64,000 nt of DNA, taken from contig NZ_CP170642.1 in assembly GCF_042926695.1 (NCBI RefSeq), positions 2,108,001-2,172,000 on the forward strand, in the 5' to 3' direction. Source of the stretch: Lonepinella koalarum. GTDB taxonomy: Bacteria > Pseudomonadota > Gammaproteobacteria > Enterobacterales > Pasteurellaceae. Under the pieces are notes generated by a model. It was given only the letters and a program-made list of their open reading frames with translations, searched no databases and was not told the DNA's origin. A program made the position numbers and the translations under genes. Of this stretch, positions 43,387-50,934 are shown one piece after another; position 1 is the first letter of the stretch, and each line of letters begins with the position of its first letter.

Positions 43387-43999
43387 ATTGAGTTTATTAT
43401 TAGGCTTATGTTTCTCTACTTCGGCTTATGCCAAAGTGGAATTGGGAGCGTTATTTGTGCATTTATCGGATGCCTTGTCCGCAGTTAAAAAAGAAAATAG
43501 CGAACAAGCCAAAAACGATTTACGAACTTTGCAACAAGAATTTAATGCCATTCCAACCCATAATTCAGAAGCGGGTAAAGAAACCAGTAAAGCACTTGAA
43601 ACCGCTATTGCTAACCCAACTTTAGCTAATGTAGAACAAATTTCTAAAGATCTTTATGCGTTTGAGCAAGAGCAAAACCCAGTGGATCATGATAAAAATC
43701 GTCAGAAATTTGCTGAGCAAGTGCTCCCTACTTTGCAAGACTTAGAACAAGTTTTTGCCAGTAAAAATATTGAACAAATTCGAACCAAGTTCCATCGTTT
43801 TGGTGCCACTTGGGGGGCGAATGAATTATCCATGCGTGGAGCCAGTTTAAGCCATTATGGCAAAATGGAAACCGCGATGTCCTTATTCCGTAGTGCCATG
43901 CAAGCGAATCCAGCCAATTATGAACAAATGGAACAGCAGCTAGCAATATTGAAGAATACGGTGGATGATTTTATAGGGAATAGTAAAGCTGCTCAGTAA
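43343..43999 (+). CDS. EfeU N-terminal-domain-like periplasmic protein lacking the FTR1 permease part
   Basis: A 218-residue exported protein beginning with a signal peptide (KLSLLLGLCFSTSAYA). LYAFEQEQNPVDHDKNRQKFAEQ and SLSHYGKMETAMSLFRSAM resemble the extracytoplasmic N-terminal half that precedes the FTR1 helices in long EfeU proteins. The reading frame ends cleanly at 43999. No REGLE-type membrane segment follows, and the next gene is convergent waaC. The start has AGGAG 6-10 bases upstream and overlaps efeB by 44 bases, so it is translationally coupled. Either the permease is encoded elsewhere or the system was truncated. Confidence 0.75.
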   Translation: MKMTIWVKPFLKPFKLSLLLGLCFSTSAYAKVELGALFVHLSDALSAVKKENSEQAKNDLRTLQQEFNAIPTHNSEAGKETSKALETAIANPTLANVEQISKDLYAFEQEQNPVDHDKNRQKFAEQVLPTLQDLEQVFASKNIEQIRTKFHRFGATWGANELSMRGASLSHYGKMETAMSLFRSAMQANPANYEQMEQQLAILKNTVDDFIGNSKAAQ

Positions 44000-44014
44000 G
44001 AACTTGAATTAATG

Positions 44015-44052
44015 AAAAAGTGCGATTAAAAATTATTTATCGCACTTTTTTG
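44015..44052. terminator. Bidirectional terminator between the efe and waa operons
   Basis: AAAAAGTGCGAT (44015-44026) pairs with ATCGCACTTTTT (44039-44050), a 12-bp perfect stem built from degenerate uptake signals, with T runs on both sides. The waaC stop codon lies inside the loop. Confidence 0.8.
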
Positions 44053-45007
44053 TTTTAAATGATTTTTGTAATTGTTCTAATACATCTTCTACACAAATTT
44101 CTACCATAGAACCTTTATGCAAATAATATTGATTTTTACCATAACAACCAATTAATTTCGGATTTGTCGCACCGTATAAAGTAATATTGGGGACATCTAA
44201 TGCAGCAGTTAAATGAGCTAAACCAGTGTCAACTGACACCACGGCTTTGGCATTGGCAAGTTGCTGAGCCAATTCCGTTAAGCTAGATTTTGGCAATACC
44301 AGCATATTTGGTAAGCCTTGTGCAATCCATTCTGCCCGTTGTTTTTCTTTTTCATTGCCCCAAGGTAGGCGAACTTCCAGATCAAGTGAGGTGATTTTTT
44401 CGGCTAATTTTTTCCACTCGCTATCCAGCCAATGTTTATCTGCTCTGGTGGTAGCGTGAACAAAAATGATATAAGGCTTGCTTGAATAGGATTGTTGAAA
44501 ATGTTGAACAATACCATAATCCCCTTTGCTTTCGGGCAAGGCGTAACCTAAAGATTGTGCAAACAATTGGCGAATTCGCTCTACCGCATGTTGTTGATAG
44601 TCAATAGCAAAGGTTTTATCGTAAAAGCAACTGGCTAAGGGTTCACGAATAGATTTTCGATCGTAACCGAATTTTTCGCCCCGAGCTAAACGGGTGGCGA
44701 ACAACGCACTTTTGATTAACCCCTGTGCATCAATCACCGCATCATATCGATGAGCTTGTAATTGTTGTTTGTAGGCGTGCCATTGTTGGTAGGTTTGTTT
44801 AGTGAATAACTGCTTCCGCCAGCGGCGAATCGCAATCGGGATGACCTGATTGACTGCCGAATGCCAAGCAGGAATTTCCGCAAAATTTTCTTCCACCACC
44901 CAATCAAATTGCACATTACCTAACGCCTTTTGAGCATCGGTTAAGGCTGGCAAACAATGCAATACATCGCCAAGCGAAGAAGTTTTGATGATACAGATTT
45001 TAGCCAT
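44033..45007 (-). CDS. waaC: LPS heptosyltransferase I
   Basis: A 324-residue GT9 enzyme transferring the first heptose to Kdo of lipid A (called opsX in Haemophilus). The N-terminal domain begins MAKICIIKTSSLGDVLHCLPALTDAQ, the acceptor-side SSLGDVLH signature of WaaC. The C-terminal donor site has VVSVDTGLAHLTAALDVPNITLYG. It is the last gene of waaF-HEPN-waaC and overlaps the HEPN gene by 8 bases. HldD, which makes its donor precursor, is encoded at 57943-58872 beyond the defence island. Confidence 0.95.
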   Translation of the reverse strand: MAKICIIKTSSLGDVLHCLPALTDAQKALGNVQFDWVVEENFAEIPAWHSAVNQVIPIAIRRWRKQLFTKQTYQQWHAYKQQLQAHRYDAVIDAQGLIKSALFATRLARGEKFGYDRKSIREPLASCFYDKTFAIDYQQHAVERIRQLFAQSLGYALPESKGDYGIVQHFQQSYSSKPYIIFVHATTRADKHWLDSEWKKLAEKITSLDLEVRLPWGNEKEKQRAEWIAQGLPNMLVLPKSSLTELAQQLANAKAVVSVDTGLAHLTAALDVPNITLYGATNPKLIGCYGKNQYYLHKGSMVEICVEDVLEQLQKSFKTKKCDK

Positions 45008-45431
45008 TGCGTTGCTCTAATTGGTGCAATAACGCCTGACTACTTGCCAAAAAATCACTCACCGAACCGCACACTTGATGGGCTTTCTCTTCGTCATAGG
45101 TGTGCGAAGTAATATTTCGCATTTTGCGATACTCAAACCAATTTTCTACGCTATCAATCAGCCCTTTCTCGCCCGCTAATCGCAACAGATCACGGAAATT
45201 ACTTTGGTCAATTTCATCAGGACTGAGTGCATCTTGTTCTAACTGCCGTTTCAGCATTTTAATACTCAGCTCATACACAAACTCAAAATTCTGAATCAAC
45301 CCTGCGATAAGCGTATTCTGCACTTCGGTTTCTTGTTGCTCAAACCACAGCTTATTTGACACAATCTCATTAGCAGATTGCAAAGCAATAATGGCTTTTT
45401 GTAAGCTAGAAATATCCAATTTATTGGTCAT
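45000..45431 (-). CDS. HI0074-family HEPN protein (nucleotidyltransferase substrate-binding type), orphan
   Basis: A 143-residue four-helix HEPN protein of the HI0074 family, normally the toxin-like partner of a small MNT nucleotidyltransferase (HI0073 type). The R-x4-H motif is RNITSH at residues 105-110, in WFEYRKMRNITSHTYDEEKA. LIQNFEFVYELSIKMLKR matches the family helix 2. No MNT gene is adjacent: waaF is 10 bases upstream and waaC overlaps by 8. It is thus an orphan captured in an LOS operon and is co-expressed with it. Whether it is active without MNT is unknown. Confidence 0.9.
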   Translation of the reverse strand: MTNKLDISSLQKAIIALQSANEIVSNKLWFEQQETEVQNTLIAGLIQNFEFVYELSIKMLKRQLEQDALSPDEIDQSNFRDLLRLAGEKGLIDSVENWFEYRKMRNITSHTYDEEKAHQVCGSVSDFLASSQALLHQLEQRNG

Positions 45432-45441
45432 ATTCCCCCCC

Positions 45442-46560
45442 TTAATTAGCCAACAACGGCATTAATTTTTCCAATACCATCTCAGGCGTAATATCAATCA
45501 AACTCTGATGATACCCCTCCGCACTGTCTGCCCCTTTGCGGATTTTAATTAAGCCACCTTTAATCAAGCGAATAATCACCGCTTTATCGGATAACGGTGG
45601 CGTATATTCTGGACTAGTCGGTCCATAAACCGCCACTAACGGACGACCAACCGCTGCCGCAATGTGCATTAATCCACTGTCATTCGTCACCATTGCCGTA
45701 CAATCCGCAATCAAATCCACCGCTTGATTGAGTTCCGTTTGCCCTGCGAGATTGACACAATAGTGTTGCAACGATTCAGGTAAACTTAAACGAATTTGCT
45801 CACCCACTTCCACATCTTTATTAGACCCAAACAGACGAATACTATAACCCTGCTCAATCAGCCTTTCCGCTAATTTAGCATAATGATAATGCGGCCAACG
45901 TTTGGCAGGACCAAATTCCGCTCCAGGGCAAAAACCAATGGCAGGGCGATTTTCCGCCAGAGCAAATTGTGCGGTGCTAAATTCCGTAGGAATTTCAACG
46001 TTGCTTGCAACGGGGGCGAAGCCCCGAACAATTCCATTAGGAATTGTGAGTAATATTTCTTTGGTTTTTTGCACCGCACTTTCGTCAACGGTTAAATACG
46101 GTGTTGGAATATTTAAATTTTGAGCTGTTGGAATTTTCCCTTTTTCATACCCTAACGCCACATAACGCTGCACCATCATTGGGTAATCGTGTTTATTGGA
46201 TCGTAAATCATTTAACAAGCAATAACGGCTTTCCCCTTTCCAACCACGACGAACAGGGATTTTAGCGAATAACGGAATAAATGCTGATTTCAACGAGTTA
46301 GGCAATACAATCGCCAGATCATATTGATTTCGTAAGGATTTACCAATTTTATAACGTTCCCCCAGTGAAAACGCCCCGTGACCAATGGGCATAGTCAATG
46401 CTTGACGCACTTCAGGCATCCGAGCCAACAACGGCTTACACCAATTCGGCGCAAGTACATCAATTTGGCAATCGGGATATTGCTGTTTTAAGGTTTGATA
46501 CAGGCTATGCGACATCATCATATCGCCAACCCATGATGGGGCAATGATTAGGATATTCAT
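45442..46560 (-). CDS. waaF: LPS heptosyltransferase II
   Basis: A 372-residue GT9 enzyme adding the second inner-core heptose. It begins MNILIIAPSWVGDMMMSHSLYQTLKQ. The central GFCPGAEFGPAKRWPHYHYAKLAERLIEQGY and the C-terminal MVTNDSGLMHIAAAVGRPLVAVYGPTSP are diagnostic of WaaF. It is about 25 residues longer than the E. coli protein because of a segment (IPNGIVRGFAPVASNVEIPTEF) encoded by a chain of short palindromes at 45981-46046. The reading frame is intact through the insert. First gene of the waaF-HEPN-waaC unit. Confidence 0.95.
   Translation of the reverse strand: MNILIIAPSWVGDMMMSHSLYQTLKQQYPDCQIDVLAPNWCKPLLARMPEVRQALTMPIGHGAFSLGERYKIGKSLRNQYDLAIVLPNSLKSAFIPLFAKIPVRRGWKGESRYCLLNDLRSNKHDYPMMVQRYVALGYEKGKIPTAQNLNIPTPYLTVDESAVQKTKEILLTIPNGIVRGFAPVASNVEIPTEFSTAQFALAENRPAIGFCPGAEFGPAKRWPHYHYAKLAERLIEQGYSIRLFGSNKDVEVGEQIRLSLPESLQHYCVNLAGQTELNQAVDLIADCTAMVTNDSGLMHIAAAVGRPLVAVYGPTSPEYTPPLSDKAVIIRLIKGGLIKIRKGADSAEGYHQSLIDITPEMVLEKLMPLLAN
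45981..46046. repeat. In-frame palindromic insert within waaF
   Basis: Four consecutive short hairpins lie within 66 bases: ATTCC-GTA-GGAAT (45981-45993), CGTTGC-TT-GCAACG (45999-46012), GGGGC-GAA-GCCCC (46013-46025), and CAATTCC-ATTA-GGAATTG (46029-46046). The segment matches the extra residues of this WaaF relative to the family. Confidence 0.8.
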
Positions 46561-46662
46561 AGTTTTTTGCTTTGTAACGAAATTTATTTCATTTTAAACA
46601 AAAAATTTATTTATGCGATAAAATCTTCAATTTTCTTTTAAATTTTTAGCTTGCTTGTTAGA

Positions 46663-49600
46663 ATGGAAATACTTGACAAATCAAAAACAGTACAAATAAT
46701 GAACAGCACAGCACAGCACAGCACAGCACAGCACAGCACAGCACAGCACAGCACAGCACAGCACAGCACAGCACAGCACAGCACAGCACAGCTTACCAAT
46801 CTAATTTCTAAACTCAAGGAAATTTTTCAAATAAATCAACCCGATTTAGATTTCGGTATTTACCGCATTTTAAATTCTCGCTCAAAAGAAATCGCCGATT
46901 ATTTAGACCGCACTTTACCTGCTCAAATTAAAAACGCCTTGCGTTCGGACGTAACACAAGAAACCGCCGTCTATAATCACCTATACGAGTTTTTCTCACG
47001 CTATTACGACAGTGGCGATTTTGTGAGCCTACGCCGTTATAAGGGCAACACCTACGCCATTCCCTACGCGGGCGAAGAAGTGATGTTGCACTGGGCGAAT
47101 AAAGACCAGTATTACACCAAATCAGGCGAGAATTTCAGCAATTACGCCTTTTATCTGGCAGACGACAAACGCGTGCAATTTCGCCTTGTGGAAGCCGACA
47201 CCAACAAAGACAACCGCAAAGATAACGAGCAAAAACGCCTGTTTGTGTTGTCCGAACAGCCGATTGTTGAGACGGCAGAAAATCTCGTTATCCCCTTTGA
47301 ATACAAAGCCTTAGGCAAAAACGACAAGCAAGCCGATTATATTGACCAAGCGGTGGAACAGCTCAAATCGCACCCCTTTGCCAACGCCGTGTGGCAAGAA
47401 CTTTTCCGCCTTGCCCCCACCGAAAAAGACGCAAAACGCACCTTATTAAAAAAATATTTGCAGGATTACACCACAAAAAACACTGCCGATTATTTTATCC
47501 ATAAAAATCTCGGTGCGTTTTTAACGGGCGAGCTGGATTTTTATATTAAAAATGAAGTGATGAATCTTGATGATATTCAAACCGAAACCGCCTTTGCCGA
47601 GATTGAGCAGAATTTGCAGCTGATTAAAATCTTTAAACAAGTCGCCCAAGAGATTATCGCCTTTTTGGCACAATTAGAAGATTTTCAAAAGAAACTGTGG
47701 CTGAAAAAGAAATTTGTAACCGCCGTGCATTATTTGGTTACGCTGGATAAATTGCCCGATACACTTGCCGAAACTGCCCTAAAAAATGAACAGCAAATAA
47801 AACAGTGGCAAACTTTGTTTAATGTGGACGCAAGCGGTGAAAATTTGCAAAATCTTCGCCAAAAAGCACCGCACTTAGTGGTGGATACCAGTTTGTTTGC
47901 TGCCGATTTTCAGGCTGCCGTACTCAAACAAATAGACGATTTAGACCACCAAACAGACGGCGTGTTAATTCATTCGGATAATTTCCAAGCCTTAAATTTA
48001 TTACAAGCCCGATATAAAGAACAGGTGAAATGTATTTATATTGATCCGCCGTATAATACAGGGGAAGATGATTTCCTTTACAAAGATAATTACCAAAGTT
48101 CAAGCTGGCTTTCTATGTTTGAGTGTCGTTTGGCATTATCAAAAACATATTTAAATTCAGAAGGATTTTTAGTTTGCCATATGGACGAACACGAACATTT
48201 ATCGTTGGAATGGTTAATAAAACAAATTTTTAATAACGGAGATATGGGTAAGCTAATTTGGGATAAACGCAATCCAAAAGGCGATGCCAAAGGTATTGCA
48301 ACACAGCACGAATATGTTCATTTTGCCACAAAAAACATTTCAAATTTAGATGATGAATGTGCGTTTGTTCGTAATAAATTCAATGCTGAAAATATGTTAA
48401 GAAAAGCAGAATTGTTAATTAAAAAATATGGTGTTTCTGAACAATCAAAAAGTGAGTTTAAAAAATGGATTAGAGAAAATAATGAATTGAGTGGGGGCGA
48501 AAGAGCTTATAATCAAATTGATGAAAATGGTGATGTATATCGTGCTGTGTCAATGGCTTGGCCCAATAAGAAAAAAGCACCTGATGAATATTTTATTCCC
48601 TTAATTCACCCAAAAACTAAAAAACCTTGTCCTGTTCCTGCTCGTGGTTGGAGAAATCCGCCTAAAACAATGAATGAACTTTTAGAAAAAAATCTTATTT
48701 TATTTGGAGATGATGAAACAACTATTCCAAATCGTAAATATCTATTAAAAGAAAATCTAACGGAAAATGTACCTTCACTTTACTATATGGCAGGAAGTGA
48801 TGACGAATTATTCAATAATTTAGGTATTCAATTTGAAAATCCTAAACCTATAAAAGCAGCACAATATTTTATTTCTACAACAGCAAGAAATTATAACTCA
48901 ACAATCCTAGACTACTTCGCAGGTTCAGGCACAACCGCTCACGCCGTCATCAACCTAAACCGTGAAGACGGCGGCAAACGCCACTATATTTTGGTAGAAC
49001 AAGGCGAATATTTTGATACGGTGCTCAAACCACGCATACAAAAAGTGATTTTCGCCGAAAACTACAAAGACGGCAAACCGCAAGCGGATAATTCAGGCAG
49101 CTTTAACGGCGTTTCGCAACTGGTAAAAGTCTTAAAATTAGAAAGCTATGAAGACACGCTCAATAACCTTGAACTCAAAAAAGTGGCAACCGATTTATTT
49201 AGCCCAAAAGTGCAACAAGATTATTTATTGCATTATATGCTCGATGTAGAAAGCCGTGATTCCTTATTAAACAGCGATCATTTTGCCAAACCGTTTGATT
49301 ATCAGCTTAATATCACCACCACTTCCGCAGGGGCGTACGCACCGCAAGGCATTGATTTAGTGGAAACTTTTAATTATCTCATCGGCTTAAAAGTGGCACA
49401 CATTGACGACAACCGAGCGCGTAGCATAGTCGCCGTTACAGGCACAATGCCCAACGGCGAACAGGCGTTTATTCTCTGGCGAGATTGCGAAAAAGTGGGC
49501 TATGCCGAACTTAACCGCTATTTAGAAAGCCGCTCCATCAACCCTGCCGACAGCGAATATCAAGTGGTGTATATCAACGGCGACCATAATGTGCCAACGG

Positions 49601-49686
49601 TATTTGCCGATAGCGATGATGTGGTGCGAACCTTAAAAGTGCGTCAAATTGAAACGGAATTTTTGGCGAGAATGTTTGAGATGTAG
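46663..49686 (+). CDS. mod: Phase-variable type III-like adenine DNA methyltransferase (Mod)
   Basis: A protein of about 1007 residues with the beta-class N6-adenine methyltransferase order. Motif IV DPPYNTG starts near residue 461, a target-recognition region of about 290 residues follows, and SAM motif I DYFAGSGTT lies near 750. A long N-terminal domain (ISKLKEIFQINQPDLDFGIYRIL...) precedes it. The 5' end carries 17 GCACA units encoding STAQH repeats. Both other frames stop at 46802 or 46809, so slippage should switch the gene off; it is ON here. ATGs at 46663 and 46699 are both in frame and neither has a good ribosome site, so the start is uncertain. The recognition region is visibly more AT-rich than its flanks. 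Confidence 0.88.
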   Translation: MEILDKSKTVQIMNSTAQHSTAQHSTAQHSTAQHSTAQHSTAQLTNLISKLKEIFQINQPDLDFGIYRILNSRSKEIADYLDRTLPAQIKNALRSDVTQETAVYNHLYEFFSRYYDSGDFVSLRRYKGNTYAIPYAGEEVMLHWANKDQYYTKSGENFSNYAFYLADDKRVQFRLVEADTNKDNRKDNEQKRLFVLSEQPIVETAENLVIPFEYKALGKNDKQADYIDQAVEQLKSHPFANAVWQELFRLAPTEKDAKRTLLKKYLQDYTTKNTADYFIHKNLGAFLTGELDFYIKNEVMNLDDIQTETAFAEIEQNLQLIKIFKQVAQEIIAFLAQLEDFQKKLWLKKKFVTAVHYLVTLDKLPDTLAETALKNEQQIKQWQTLFNVDASGENLQNLRQKAPHLVVDTSLFAADFQAAVLKQIDDLDHQTDGVLIHSDNFQALNLLQARYKEQVKCIYIDPPYNTGEDDFLYKDNYQSSSWLSMFECRLALSKTYLNSEGFLVCHMDEHEHLSLEWLIKQIFNNGDMGKLIWDKRNPKGDAKGIATQHEYVHFATKNISNLDDECAFVRNKFNAENMLRKAELLIKKYGVSEQSKSEFKKWIRENNELSGGERAYNQIDENGDVYRAVSMAWPNKKKAPDEYFIPLIHPKTKKPCPVPARGWRNPPKTMNELLEKNLILFGDDETTIPNRKYLLKENLTENVPSLYYMAGSDDELFNNLGIQFENPKPIKAAQYFISTTARNYNSTILDYFAGSGTTAHAVINLNREDGGKRHYILVEQGEYFDTVLKPRIQKVIFAENYKDGKPQADNSGSFNGVSQLVKVLKLESYEDTLNNLELKKVATDLFSPKVQQDYLLHYMLDVESRDSLLNSDHFAKPFDYQLNITTTSAGAYAPQGIDLVETFNYLIGLKVAHIDDNRARSIVAVTGTMPNGEQAFILWRDCEKVGYAELNRYLESRSINPADSEYQVVYINGDHNVPTVFADSDDVVRTLKVRQIETEFLARMFEM
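46673..46700 (+). promoter_or_regulatory. Promoter-like sequence immediately before the mod repeat tract
   Basis: TTGACA (46673-46678), 16 bases, then AATAAT (46695-46700) resembles a strong sigma-70 promoter. It overlaps both candidate mod starts, so a transcript from it (start near 46707) would lack them. It is either a chance match or a second, non-coding-start promoter. Confidence 0.35.
46706..46792. repeat. Pentanucleotide tandem repeat (GCACA x 17) in the mod 5' coding region
   Basis: Seventeen perfect GCACA units run from 46706 to 46790, followed by a partial GC. Five-base units shift the frame on every slippage event, and three units restore it. This is the classic layout of a contingency locus. 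Confidence 0.97.
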
Positions 49687-49727
49687 GAACAAATATAGCA
49701 AATGGCTATTTTCTCTATCTATCGCAT

Positions 49728-49765
49728 AAACCTGTATAGAAAAGTGCATTTCCCTATACAGGTTT
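49728..49765. repeat. Perfect 12-bp hairpin between mod and the Abi gene
   Basis: AAACCTGTATAG (49728-49739) and CTATACAGGTTT (49754-49765) are perfect inverted arms with a 14-base loop. It starts 42 bases after the mod stop and ends 39 bases before the Abi ORF. No T run follows, so it is unlikely to be a simple terminator. It may be an operator or part of a structured leader RNA. Confidence 0.85.
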
Positions 49766-49804
49766 GCTAAAATAAGCTCAATATTTGCCAAGAGAACAAA
49801 CAAA

Positions 49805-50791
49805 ATGACTTATCCACCCCAACATTTTTTAAAACAATGGCAAGATTATGATGATTTATTGCAATTGTTAAAACAACGCCATATGCAAATTAGTGATGAC
49901 AATAAAGCCAAGCAGTATTTAGAACGGATTGGCTATTATCGTTTGAGCGGTTATTGGTATCCTTTTCGTGAAATTAACTTTGACGAGAGCAACAAACAAC
50001 ACAAACTGGTATTAAAAGACAGTTTTAAAGCCAATACGGTTTTTGCTCAAATTATCCAGCTTTATGTATTTGATAAGAAATTGCGTTTATTAGCCCTTGA
50101 TGCCCTTGAACGCATAGAAATGGCAGTGCGTAATGATGTGGTGTATTTATTAGGCAAACAAAATCCCTTGGCATATCAACAAGCGGAGTGTTTACATGGC
50201 AATTTTAGTAAACGCTTAGCCAAAAATAAGGACAAAACTGCTCATCAAATTTGGCTAGAAAAATTGCAAGCTCATATTGGGCGTTCGCATAAACACCCTG
50301 CGATTTGCCATTATCGTGAAAAATATCAAGGGCAATTGCCGATTTGGGTGGTGGCAGAAGTGTGGGATTTTGGCTTGCTTTCGCATTTGTTTGCGGGCAT
50401 GAAAAAACAAGATCAAGACATCATTGCGGGCAAATACGGCACAACCGCCAAAACCTTGGAAAAATGGCTGAAAAGTTTAAATTTTATTCGCAATATCGCC
50501 GCTCATCATGCACGTTTATGGAATGTAAATATATTGGAATTATCACCAACACCGCCACAATGGCAGAATATCCCCAACGAAAAGCCTTTTTTGTATTTTT
50601 GTATTATGCAATTGTTGCTGAATAAAATTTGCCCTAATTCCACATGGAGCGAAAGATTTACAGCGTTAATGGCGGATTTTCCAACATTAAGCAATCAGGC
50701 GATTTCACTCCATGCCTTTGGTTTGCTGGAAAATTGGCAAGATTTGGCGATATGGAAAAAAGAAAACCAACACGTACAACAAAATTGTTGA
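49805..50791 (+). CDS. Abi_2-family (AbiD/AbiF-like) abortive infection protein
   Basis: A 328-residue protein of the Abi_2 family. The N-terminal family motif is YLERIGYYRLSGYWYPFRE, followed by LDALERIEMAVRNDVVYLLG. The HEPN ribonuclease-type motif R-x4-H is RNIAAH at residues 229-234 (LNFIRNIAAHHARLWN). Family members block phage by abortive infection, and several HEPN proteins cleave RNA. Here it sits between the methyltransferase and the helicase-nuclease genes, with 118 and 143 bases on either side, so it may have its own promoter. A perfect hairpin precedes it. Whether it is part of the restriction system or a passenger is not known. Confidence 0.88.
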   Translation: MTYPPQHFLKQWQDYDDLLQLLKQRHMQISDDNKAKQYLERIGYYRLSGYWYPFREINFDESNKQHKLVLKDSFKANTVFAQIIQLYVFDKKLRLLALDALERIEMAVRNDVVYLLGKQNPLAYQQAECLHGNFSKRLAKNKDKTAHQIWLEKLQAHIGRSHKHPAICHYREKYQGQLPIWVVAEVWDFGLLSHLFAGMKKQDQDIIAGKYGTTAKTLEKWLKSLNFIRNIAAHHARLWNVNILELSPTPPQWQNIPNEKPFLYFCIMQLLLNKICPNSTWSERFTALMADFPTLSNQAISLHAFGLLENWQDLAIWKKENQHVQQNC

Positions 50792-50934
50792 AGCGGTGCT
50801 GGTCGTATTGAGTGTCATTGTAAGACAAAATTTTGCTTTATACAAGCGGATTTTTGTAACACGGTCAAAACCCTTATATGTGTAAAAGACACAGGAAAAC
50901 CACCAAAAAATTTAACATTTAACAGGCAAAACCT

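Noticed and set aside
46706..46792. The regular GCACA tract as a CRISPR-like array
   Set aside because: Units are contiguous 5-mers without spacers and lie in a coding frame; it is a simple sequence repeat.
48060..48900. The AT-rich block in mod as a separate inserted gene
   Set aside because: The frame is continuous and the block sits exactly where target-recognition domains lie in beta-class methyltransferases.
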